Source: Methanomicrobiales archaeon (GTDB lineage: Archaea > Halobacteriota > Methanomicrobia > Methanomicrobiales > JACTUA01). From it: a DNA stretch of 7,401 nucleotides. Shown in pieces: positions 1 through 5,601 of this stretch. The stretch lies in the NCBI GenBank assembly GCA_028678815.1, contig JAJRCS010000206.1, positions 1-7,401 on the forward strand, given 5' to 3'. A program made the position numbers and the translations under genes. The notes beneath the pieces were generated by a model. The model did not search any database, was not told where the DNA came from, and saw only the letters and a program-made list of their open reading frames with translations. The number at the start of each line of letters is the position of its first letter. The first letter of the stretch is position 1.

Positions 1-676
1 GGCCATAGAGGAGGACTCCCTTCGGCGGCTCGATGCCGAGCTTCCTGAAGAGCTCGGGGTGGCGCATGGGGAGCTCGATGGTCTCCCTCACCCGCTGGAG
101 CTCGTCCTTCAGGCCGCCGATGTCCTCATAGCTCACCTTCTTCAGGCCCTCGAAGCCTGCCGCGGGCTTGTCCGAGAACTCCACCTGGGTGTTCTTCGAG
201 ATGATGATGGCGTTCTCGGGCTCCACGAGCACCGCTTTGAAGGCCACGAGCTGCGCCTGCATGAAGGGGAGCCCCGCGGGGATGGGGACGAGGTCGTTCT
301 TCACCACCGGGTAATCGATGAGCCGGTTCGCGACCCCCGGGTAGTTGATGGGGACCTGCCGGGGCATGTCCTCGGGGGGCGCGAGGACGACCCGCTTTGC
401 CTCCACCTCCTCCTCCACCGCGGTGACCTTCACCCGGTCCCCGATGGCGATCCCGGCGTTCGCCCGGGTGAAGTTGTCCACCCGCACCTTCCCCTGGTGC
501 CAGTCCGAGACCATGGACCGCCAGACCTTGGCCACCGTCCTCCGCTTCCCCTCGATGGAGACGATATTGCCCGGGGACAGCCGGAGCTGGAGCATGGTCT
601 CGGGATCGAGCCGCACCTTCCCCGCCCCCTGGTCCTCCGGGTACGCGCTGTCGACCTTCAGGAATACTTCAGGCAT
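1..676 (-). CDS. CDC48/VCP-like AAA ATPase, N-terminal part (runs off the window)
   Basis: The first 225 codons are visible on the minus strand, beginning at ATG 676 ([17 protein letters not shown]) and continuing past the left edge with no stop. Residues 1-~180 match the substrate/adaptor-binding N domain of CDC48/VCP/p97 (double-psi barrel plus a second small domain, with a run such as [20 protein letters not shown]). The D1 AAA module begins at residues ~182-189 (SYEDIGGL) and reaches PPKGVLLYG, the lead-in to Walker A, where the window ends. Family members are hexameric two-ring unfoldases of roughly 730-800 residues, so about 30% is visible. They extract and unfold proteins in the cytoplasm, often for the proteasome. 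The start is supported by the N-domain beginning directly at the ATG and by a TATA-like element about 29 nt upstream. It is transcribed divergently from larC. The D1 and D2 rings cannot be checked here; a single-ring homologue is less likely given the N domain. Confidence 0.93.
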   Translation of the reverse strand, partial: MPEVFLKVDSAYPEDQGAGKVRLDPETMLQLRLSPGNIVSIEGKRRTVAKVWRSMVSDWHQGKVRVDNFTRANAGIAIGDRVKVTAVEEEVEAKRVVLAPPEDMPRQVPINYPGVANRLIDYPVVKNDLVPIPAGLPFMQAQLVAFKAVLVEPENAIIISKNTQVEFSDKPAAGFEGLKKVSYEDIGGLKDELQRVRETIELPMRHPELFRKLGIEPPKGVLLYG

Positions 677-714
677 CACCTTAAATTGATGTACAGAGGA
701 TAATAAGTTTCAGT
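677..714. promoter_or_regulatory. Divergent promoter region between the CDC48-like gene and larC
   Basis: This 38-bp AT-rich island separates two start codons facing away from each other. On the plus strand, TTAAATT (681-687) is centred about 31 nt before the larC ATG. On the minus strand, AACTTATTA (about 701-709) is centred about 29 nt before the CDC48-like ATG. Both distances fit an archaeal TATA box with transcription starting at or next to the start codon, that is, leaderless mRNAs. Neither gene has a well-spaced Shine-Dalgarno site: GAGGA at 696-700 is 14 nt from the larC start, and GGTG abuts the other ATG. The positions are seen directly; promoter activity is inferred. Confidence 0.55.
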
Positions 715-1905
715 ATGCGGCTCCTCCTCTTCGACCCCTTCCACGGCTCCTCCGGTGACATGATCACCGCGGCCCTCCTCCACCTGGGGGCGGACCGGGA
801 GGAGGTCTTCCGGGCCATGGCCTCGGTGGTGAAGGAGCCCCTCGTCGACGAGGTGGAGCGGAACGGGATCCGGGCCCTCCGGGTCAGGACCCGGGCGGAG
901 GCCCATCCCCGGTCCCTGGAGGAGGTTCTCGGGAAGCTCGCGGGTGCCGACGCACCTCCCGGCGCCATCGCCATGGCGGAACGGGTGATCGGGAGGCTCC
1001 ACAAAGCCGAGGAGGCGGTCCACGGGGAGGTCGTCCACTTCCACGAGGTGGGGGCTGACGATGCCATCGCCGATATCATCGGGGCATGCACGGCGCTGCA
1101 CACCCTCGGGGCCGGGCAGGTGGCGGTCCTCCCCATCGCCCTCGGAGGGGGGCTCATCATCGGGTCCCACGGGACCCTGCCCGTCCCCGCCCCCGCCACG
1201 GCCGCCATCCTCGCTGCCTCGCACCTCCTGGGATACCCCGGCCCGAAGGACGGGGAGCTCCTCACCCCCACGGGGGCCGCGCTCCTCGCCGAGTTCGCGA
1301 CCCTCCCTGCCACCCGGGTGCCGCCGGGGAAGGTCCTCGCGGTGGGGTACGGGGCGGGGACCCGGGAGACGGGCACCATCCCCAACCTCCTCCGGGTCTT
1401 CCTCCTGGAGACCGGGGAGCCGGAGGAGGACCGGGTCGAGATCCTGGAGACGAACGTGGACGACGTGAGCCCCGAGGTCATCGCCCACGCCATCACCCGG
1501 CTCATGGAGGCGGGTGCCAGGGACGCCTCCGTGATCCCCATGGTGATGAAGAAGGGCCGGAGCGGCCACCTGGTCCGGGTCATCTCGGACCCCGCCCTCA
1601 CCGGGCCCCTCGCCCTGGTCCTCGCCGGGGAGCTCGGCACCCTCGGCATCCGGGTCATCCCGTCGGTCCACCGGCTCGTGGCCTCCCGGCGGGTCATCCC
1701 TGTGCCGGTCACCCTCGGCGGGGAGACCCGGGAGATCTCCGTGAAGGTCGGGTCCCTCGGCGGGAAGGTCACGTCGGTGAAGCCGGAGTTCGAGGAGGCC
1801 CGGGCATGGGCCGGGGAGAAGGGTGTGCCGGTGCGGGAGATCCTCCGGAGGGCGGAGGAGGCGGCCTGGCAGCACCTGGCCCGGGAGGGGAGCCATGGAG
1901 GGTGA
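715..1905 (+). CDS. larC: LarC-family nickel-insertion protein (nickel-pincer cofactor chelatase-like)
   Basis: This 396-residue protein covers the whole LarC (DUF111) family in one frame. The N-terminal signature DPFHGSSGDM is at 7-16 and HFHEVGADD at 108-116. The C-terminal half contains ETNVDDVSPE (245-254), MKKGRSGH (278-285), GTLGIR (308-313) and KPEFEEAR (356-363). In bacteria LarC is a CTP-dependent cyclometallase that inserts Ni into the pyridinium bisthiocarboxylate mononucleotide to make the nickel-pincer cofactor of lactate racemase. In Lactiplantibacillus plantarum the gene is split in two by a frameshift; here it is continuous. The residues between the two halves contain an acidic linker (GEPEEDR, 234-240). 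No larA, larB or larE is in the window, so a lactate-racemase role is not shown; another LarA-like enzyme or a different nickel role is possible. The ATG is the first in-frame start after the promoter island and the signature begins at once. Its 3' end overlaps radB. Confidence 0.92.
   Translation: MRLLLFDPFHGSSGDMITAALLHLGADREEVFRAMASVVKEPLVDEVERNGIRALRVRTRAEAHPRSLEEVLGKLAGADAPPGAIAMAERVIGRLHKAEEAVHGEVVHFHEVGADDAIADIIGACTALHTLGAGQVAVLPIALGGGLIIGSHGTLPVPAPATAAILAASHLLGYPGPKDGELLTPTGAALLAEFATLPATRVPPGKVLAVGYGAGTRETGTIPNLLRVFLLETGEPEEDRVEILETNVDDVSPEVIAHAITRLMEAGARDASVIPMVMKKGRSGHLVRVISDPALTGPLALVLAGELGTLGIRVIPSVHRLVASRRVIPVPVTLGGETREISVKVGSLGGKVTSVKPEFEEARAWAGEKGVPVREILRRAEEAAWQHLAREGSHGG
1884..1888 (+). 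promoter_or_regulatory. Shine-Dalgarno site of radB, inside larC
   Basis: GGAGG lies 6 nt before ATG 1895 and within the last codons of larC. It decides the radB start in favour of 1895 over the upstream in-frame ATG at 1823, which would add 24 arginine-rich residues with no resemblance to RadB. It also points to translational coupling with larC. Confidence 0.8.
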
Positions 1906-2584
1906 GCGGGCCGCCGAACGGGTCTCCACCGGGATCCCGGCCCTCGATACCCTCCTCGGGGGCGGCCTCGAGCGCCGGGCCATCACCCAGTTCTACGGCG
2001 AGCCCGGATGCGGGAAGAGCACCCTCGCCCTCGCCGCCGCGGTGGAGCGGCTCCGGGCCGGGGAGGCGGTCATCTACCTGGACACCGAGGGCTTCTCGGT
2101 GGAGCGCTTCCGGCAGCTGGCCGGCCACCGGGCAGAGGAGCTCGCCCGGAACCTCTTCCTCTTCGAACCCATGGACTTCGAGCAGCAGGGGCTCATGATC
2201 GCCGACTCCGAGCGGCTCCTCCAGAAGGGGGGGACCGGGCTCCTCGTCGTCGACTCGGTGACGGCCCTCTACCGCACCGAGCTCGCGAGCGGGCAGGAGG
2301 CGCAGCGGAGGCTCGCCCGGCAGGTGATCTACCTCCTCGGACTCGCCAGGAAGCACAACGTGCCGGTCCTCGTCACGAACCAGGTGTACATGGACGTGAC
2401 GAGGAATGTCCTCATGGGCCTCGGGGGGAGCACCATGGCCCACCTCTCCAAGGCCATCGTCCGGCTCGAGGGCTCGGAGGGGGTCCGGCGGGCGGTCCTT
2501 GAGAAGCACCGCTCCCTGCCCGCCGGCGGTGCGTTCTTCTTCGAGATGTCCGGCGACGGTATCAGAGTTCGAGAGAGCCGGTGA
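1895..2584 (+). CDS. radB: RadB, DNA repair and recombination protein (RecA/RadA paralogue)
   Basis: The protein has 229 residues, the usual size of the euryarchaeal RadB, which lacks the N-terminal helix-hairpin-helix domain of RadA. The RecA-core features are in order: STGIPALDTLLGGGLE (11-26), Walker A GEPGCGKST (35-43), an IYLDTEGFS strand (60-68), Walker B LLVVDSVTALYR (116-127), and the VTNQVY segment (160-165). RadB binds DNA and ATP, has weak ATPase activity and acts as a mediator for RadA in homologous recombination. The start at 1895 gives an N-terminus directly before the conserved STG motif and has a good ribosome binding site; the frame is open further upstream only because of GC-rich codon bias. 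It overlaps larC by 11 bp at its 5' end and the convergent dapF by 23 bp at its 3' end, leaving no room for an intergenic terminator. Confidence 0.95.
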   Translation: MEGERAAERVSTGIPALDTLLGGGLERRAITQFYGEPGCGKSTLALAAAVERLRAGEAVIYLDTEGFSVERFRQLAGHRAEELARNLFLFEPMDFEQQGLMIADSERLLQKGGTGLLVVDSVTALYRTELASGQEAQRRLARQVIYLLGLARKHNVPVLVTNQVYMDVTRNVLMGLGGSTMAHLSKAIVRLEGSEGVRRAVLEKHRSLPAGGAFFFEMSGDGIRVRESR

Positions 2585-3386
2585 AGACCGTCCTCGCCGG
2601 CCCCTCCATCTCGTTCTTCTCCCCGAGCCGGATGGTGAGGGGGCCGCCCACCGTCTCCACGTGGACGGTGTCCCCGACGAGGCCGAGCCTCCGTGCCACG
2701 GCTGCCGAGGCCATGGCCCCCGTCCCGCAGGAGAGGGTCTCTGCCTCCACCCCCCGCTCGTAGGTCCGGATGTGGAGGAGGTTCTCCCCCCGCTTCTCCA
2801 CGAAGTCCACGTTCGCCCCCTGGGGGAAGGTGTGGTGGTTCCGGATGGGCGGGGCGACGTCCTCGATATCGATGGACCCCACCTCGTCCACGAAGACGAC
2901 GGCGTGGGGCACCCCGGTGTTCACCGCGTAGACGGTGTCCTCCAGGATCTCCTCCTTATATTCCCCGGTGCCCGTGGCCGGGATGTCCTTCCGGTCGAAC
3001 TTCGGGGCCGGCATGCTGATGGTGGCCGTGAACTCCTCCTCTTGGTCGTACCTCGCGGTGACCTCGATGACCCCTGCCCTCGTCTCGATGGAGAAGGCGT
3101 CCTTCGCGTACCCCTTGTCAACGATGTACTTGGCGAGGCAGCGGATCCCGTTCCCGCACATGTCGGCCTCGCTCTCGTCGGGGTTGAAGATCCGCATCCT
3201 CAGGGGGACCTTCTCCCCCTTCGCGAGGAAGAGCACCCCGTCACCGCCGATACCGAACCGCCGGTCCGTGTACAGGGACGCGAACTTCGGCTTCATCTCC
3301 TCGGGGATGAGCTCACCCCCGATCTCGTCGATGAGGATGAAGTCGTTCCCGTTCCCCTGCAGTTTCGTAAACACCAGTTCTGCCAT
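2562..3386 (-). CDS. dapF: Diaminopimelate epimerase
   Basis: The 274-residue protein matches the full length of DapF, which interconverts LL- and meso-2,6-diaminopimelate by a cofactor-independent two-cysteine mechanism; meso-DAP is then decarboxylated to lysine. The N-terminal KLQGNGNDFILID is at 8-20. The first catalytic cysteine is C77 in ADMCGNGIRC (74-83) and the second is C220 in LSCGTGAMA (218-226). Substrate-binding stretches include RRFGIGGDG (42-50), NTGVPHAVVF (156-165) and RTYERGVEAET (207-217). Methanogens have no peptidoglycan, so lysine synthesis is the expected use. The start at 3386 has AGGAGG with a 7-nt spacer and begins directly with the family N-terminus; the frame stays open about 1.1 kb upstream inside the RuBisCO gene, but that part has no DapF homology. 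It is the last gene of the operon, 11 bp after the RuBisCO stop, and its 3' end runs 23 bp into radB. Confidence 0.97.
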   Translation of the reverse strand: MAELVFTKLQGNGNDFILIDEIGGELIPEEMKPKFASLYTDRRFGIGGDGVLFLAKGEKVPLRMRIFNPDESEADMCGNGIRCLAKYIVDKGYAKDAFSIETRAGVIEVTARYDQEEEFTATISMPAPKFDRKDIPATGTGEYKEEILEDTVYAVNTGVPHAVVFVDEVGSIDIEDVAPPIRNHHTFPQGANVDFVEKRGENLLHIRTYERGVEAETLSCGTGAMASAAVARRLGLVGDTVHVETVGGPLTIRLGEKNEMEGPARTVFTGSLEL

Positions 3387-3393
3387 GTCGTAA

Positions 3394-3399
3394 CCTCCT
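3394..3399 (-). promoter_or_regulatory. Shine-Dalgarno site of dapF overlapping the RuBisCO stop codon
   Basis: Read on the minus strand, AGGAGG lies 7 nt before the dapF ATG and shares bases with the TAG stop of the RuBisCO gene (3398-3400). It is a strong match to the archaeal anti-SD. It fixes the dapF start and supports translation from the same polycistronic message. Confidence 0.8.
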
Positions 3400-4597
3400 A
3401 CCCGATCCCCCAGAGTTTCAGGGCCCGCTCCAGCTCGTAGTGCTGCTTCGCGTACTCCGCGAGGGGGATCCCCTCCATGAAGGCGTCCACCGCCTGCCGC
3501 ATGGCCATGGCCCCCGCGGCAGTACCGTCGGGGTGGCCGTGGATCCCGCCGCCTGCCTGCAGCACGACGTCGGTCCCCAGGGTCTCGAGCTCGGCAAAGA
3601 CCTTTCCCGGGTGGAGCCCCCCGCTCGAGACGGGGAAGGTCCGCTTCTTCCCGAAGCAGGGGCCGGTGAGGACCCGGTTGTCCCCGAGGACCTCGGGGGC
3701 ATCGTGGCTCATCTTCCCCGAGACGGTGCCGGTGTGGAGCTGGTCGCCGCCGAGCCAGCGGACGAGCCGGGCGAAGGGCCGGAAGGCGATGCCATGCTCC
3801 CTGTTCCGGGTCATCGCCGCGTGCATCGCGCGGTGGACGTGGATGGGGACGGTGACACCGGGGGCCTCCCCGAGGGCCTGGAGGGCCCCGAAGCCGGCGA
3901 TGATGACATCCACCATCACCATGTTCGCCCCGAGGCTGATGGCCTCCTCTGCCTTCTCCACGATCCGGTCCGGCCGGGTGGTGATGTTCACCGCGTAGAG
4001 GACCTGCCGGCCGGTCTCCTCCTTCACCCTCCCGAGGGCCTTCATCACCCTCGGGACCCGCTCGCGCATGGGGCAGAAGGCCTGGTCGGTGAGGGTCTCG
4101 TCGTCCTTGATGAGGTCGACCCCCCCGGTGGCTGCCTGGTACGCCACCTCCGCCGTGTCGGCGGGGGTGAGGCCGACCTTCGGCTTGATGATGGTCCCGA
4201 CGTGGGGGCGGTTCGTGGTCCCGACGAAGGCCCGGATCCCCCGGATCCCGAACCTCGGCCCGCCGAAGGGGACGAGGGAGTCGGGGAAGTCCATGTCGAG
4301 GAGCCTCACCGAGGCGAGCCTCCGGAGGCCGAAGAGGTTCCCGGCCACCACCGAGAGGTACTGGGCGACGTTCCCGGGCTCGAAGATCTCGGCGGGGTAC
4401 CGGATCTTCGCCAGGCAGAACCCGTCCCCGGGGACGATCTCCATCACCTCCCCGTCCAGCCTCCGGACGTAATCGGCCGTCGTCCCTATACCCGTCCAGG
4501 TGCCGGTCGTCTCCTCCTCGGCGATCCACCGCGCCGCCTCCTCCGGGGAGGTCCCCTTCTCCGGCCTGAACCGGTACGTTGCAATGACATCCGGCAT
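3398..4597 (-). CDS. rbcL: Type III ribulose-1,5-bisphosphate carboxylase/oxygenase (RuBisCO) large chain
   Basis: The 399-residue protein carboxylates ribulose-1,5-bisphosphate to give two 3-phosphoglycerates. Spinach-numbered active-site residues can be placed by eye: E60=E28, T65-W66=T33-W34, N123=N87, K175 and K177=K138 and K140 (IKPK), carbamylated K201 with D203/E204=K164/D166/E167 (IKDDE), H294-R295=H255-R256 and H298=H259 (HVHRAMH), H327=H288, K334=K295, and S379=S325 (SSGG). All catalytic residues are present, so it is a true RuBisCO and not a form IV RuBisCO-like protein. Loop 6 reads GTVSGKMSHD instead of the usual GTVVGKLEG. The N-terminus is short; many archaeal type III chains are about 420-445 residues. 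No small-subunit gene is nearby, as expected for form III. It lies 4 bp after the R15P isomerase stop and 11 bp before dapF, which points to the archaeal nucleotide salvage route. Form III-a versus III-b cannot be settled by eye. Confidence 0.96.
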   Translation of the reverse strand: MPDVIATYRFRPEKGTSPEEAARWIAEEETTGTWTGIGTTADYVRRLDGEVMEIVPGDGFCLAKIRYPAEIFEPGNVAQYLSVVAGNLFGLRRLASVRLLDMDFPDSLVPFGGPRFGIRGIRAFVGTTNRPHVGTIIKPKVGLTPADTAEVAYQAATGGVDLIKDDETLTDQAFCPMRERVPRVMKALGRVKEETGRQVLYAVNITTRPDRIVEKAEEAISLGANMVMVDVIIAGFGALQALGEAPGVTVPIHVHRAMHAAMTRNREHGIAFRPFARLVRWLGGDQLHTGTVSGKMSHDAPEVLGDNRVLTGPCFGKKRTFPVSSGGLHPGKVFAELETLGTDVVLQAGGGIHGHPDGTAAGAMAMRQAVDAFMEGIPLAEYAKQHYELERALKLWGIG

Positions 4598-4600
4598 GGT

Positions 4601-4608
4601 ATCACCCC
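4601..4608 (-). promoter_or_regulatory. Shine-Dalgarno site of the RuBisCO gene overlapping the isomerase stop codon
   Basis: On the minus strand GGGGTGAT ends 3 nt before the RuBisCO ATG, and its TGA is the stop codon of the upstream isomerase (4602-4604). It matches the GGTGAT part of the archaeal SD consensus. The spacing is short, but the arrangement argues for coupled translation of the two enzymes. Confidence 0.65.
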
Positions 4609-5564
4609 TGATCTCGGTGGGCTATCTGAAATGTCTTGTGGAACTCCTCGATGTCCCAGCCCAGGAACTCCCGGATGATGATGTACGCGAGGGAGGGCGG
4701 GATGGCCCCCTCCTCGGTGACGATGAGGTCGATGTAGGCCGCCGGGGTGACGTCGAAGACCGGGTTGTGGACGGTGACCCGGGGGAGTTTCTCCACCCGG
4801 GCCTTCGGGAGGACCTCGTCGCCGGCCCGCTCCTCGATCTCCACGAGCTCCCCGAGGGTCGTCCGGGGGGCGAACTTGTAGGTCTCGGCCGCGACGATGA
4901 AGGGGGTCCGGGCCTCGTGGGCCGCGAGGGCCACGAGCGAGGTCCCGATCTTGTTCACCACCGCCCCGTTCACGGCCACGGCGTCGGCGCCGACGAAGAC
5001 CCGGTCGATCCGGTTCATGAAGTGCCTGACCGCCGAGTCCACGATGTAATGGGTGGGGATGCCGGCGTCCGAGAGGGCCTGGATGGTGAGGAGCCCCTGG
5101 TTCCCCGGCCGGACCTCCGTCGCGAAGACCTCGAAGTCCTTCCCCTGCCGGGCGGCCGTGATGATACAGGAGAGGGCGGCCTCGGAGTTGCAGTGGGTGA
5201 GGATCGTCTCCCCATCGGCGATGTGGTGGGCCCCGATCTCCCCGATCCGCTCCACGGCCCCCTTCGAGGACCGGATGAACTGGTCCGCGGCCCGGATCAC
5301 CCCGTCCCGGGCCTCCCCGAGGTCCTCCGCCTTCCCGAGGGGGGCCATGACGAGGTGGACGGCGTTCGGGAGGGAGACCGCCGTGGGCCGGGTGGCGAGG
5401 AGGAGGCCGGCCGCCTCCTCCATCCCCTTCCGGAACCCCGCGAGGTCCCGTGCGTCGAGTTCCCTCGCGTGGGCCCGGAGGGCCTCCACCGCGGCGCGGG
5501 CGATCCGCCCCGCCCCCCGGATCTCCATCCGCTTTATCTTCTCCGCAGTCGCATGGACAGTCAT
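4602..5564 (-). CDS. Ribose-1,5-bisphosphate isomerase (eIF2B-alpha-like family)
   Basis: The 320-residue protein resembles Thermococcus kodakarensis ribose-1,5-bisphosphate isomerase, which opens R15P to ribulose-1,5-bisphosphate, the RuBisCO substrate. Recognisable stretches are KIKRMEIRGAGRIAR (9-23), RPTAVSLPN (59-67), LTHCNSEAALS (122-132), TEVRPGNQG (149-157), VDSAVRHFM (175-183), VGADAVAVNGAVVNKIGT (191-208), an AAETYKF segment, and a C-terminal FDVTPAAYIDLIVTEEG. The catalytic pair known from T. kodakarensis (C133 and D202) corresponds to C125 and D194, with the same offset of eight. The related methylthioribose-1-phosphate isomerase (MtnA) and eIF2B subunits are alternatives, but the motifs and the RuBisCO neighbour favour R15P isomerase. 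ATG 5564 gives an N-terminus like that of the family; the ribosome binding site is weak, so the message may be leaderless. It is the first gene of the operon. Confidence 0.92.
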   Translation of the reverse strand: MTVHATAEKIKRMEIRGAGRIARAAVEALRAHARELDARDLAGFRKGMEEAAGLLLATRPTAVSLPNAVHLVMAPLGKAEDLGEARDGVIRAADQFIRSSKGAVERIGEIGAHHIADGETILTHCNSEAALSCIITAARQGKDFEVFATEVRPGNQGLLTIQALSDAGIPTHYIVDSAVRHFMNRIDRVFVGADAVAVNGAVVNKIGTSLVALAAHEARTPFIVAAETYKFAPRTTLGELVEIEERAGDEVLPKARVEKLPRVTVHNPVFDVTPAAYIDLIVTEEGAIPPSLAYIIIREFLGWDIEEFHKTFQIAHRDQG

Positions 5565-5601
5565 AGGAAACCCGTAGACTCTTTCTCTCCCGGAGCATAG
5601 A
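5565..5601. promoter_or_regulatory. Divergent gap between the R15P isomerase and HAD genes
   Basis: This 37-bp gap must hold, or sit next to, the 5' control region of both the leftward operon and the rightward HAD gene. CGGAG at 5591-5595 is a ribosome binding site for the HAD gene, 6 nt before its ATG. I see no convincing TATA box for either direction inside the gap, in contrast to the other two promoter islands of the window; a CT-rich tract (about 5577-5590) is the only other feature. Promoter elements may lie inside the opposing coding regions. Confidence 0.4.

Noticed and set aside
691..698. GTACAGAG occurs in both the larC and atwA promoter islands (691-698 and 6510-6517)
   Set aside because: Only 8 bp are shared and the distance to the TATA box and to the start codon differs between the two sites, so a chance match is the simpler explanation.
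1823..1894. Upstream ATG as the radB start
   Set aside because: It adds 24 Arg/Gly-rich residues lying within larC; the SD and family N-terminus support 1895.
676..1986. Long open frame on the minus strand opposite larC (436 codons)
   Set aside because: It is low-complexity, rich in Gly, Pro, Arg, Asp and Glu, and mirrors GC-biased codons of larC and radB; no recognisable fold, start context or promoter.
2406..3440. Plus-strand open frame opposite dapF (344 codons)
   Set aside because: Composition is that of a shadow frame, it conflicts with the convincing dapF and radB genes, and no conserved motif is visible.
2562..4529. 655-codon frame that would fuse an arginine/glycine-rich extension to DapF
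   Set aside because: The extension is an off-frame reading of the RuBisCO gene. DapF is full length from ATG 3386, which has its own AGGAGG site.
3440..4678. Plus-strand open frame opposite RuBisCO (412 codons)
   Set aside because: An antisense shadow caused by high GC in the third codon positions; repetitive acidic, proline-rich product with no domain.
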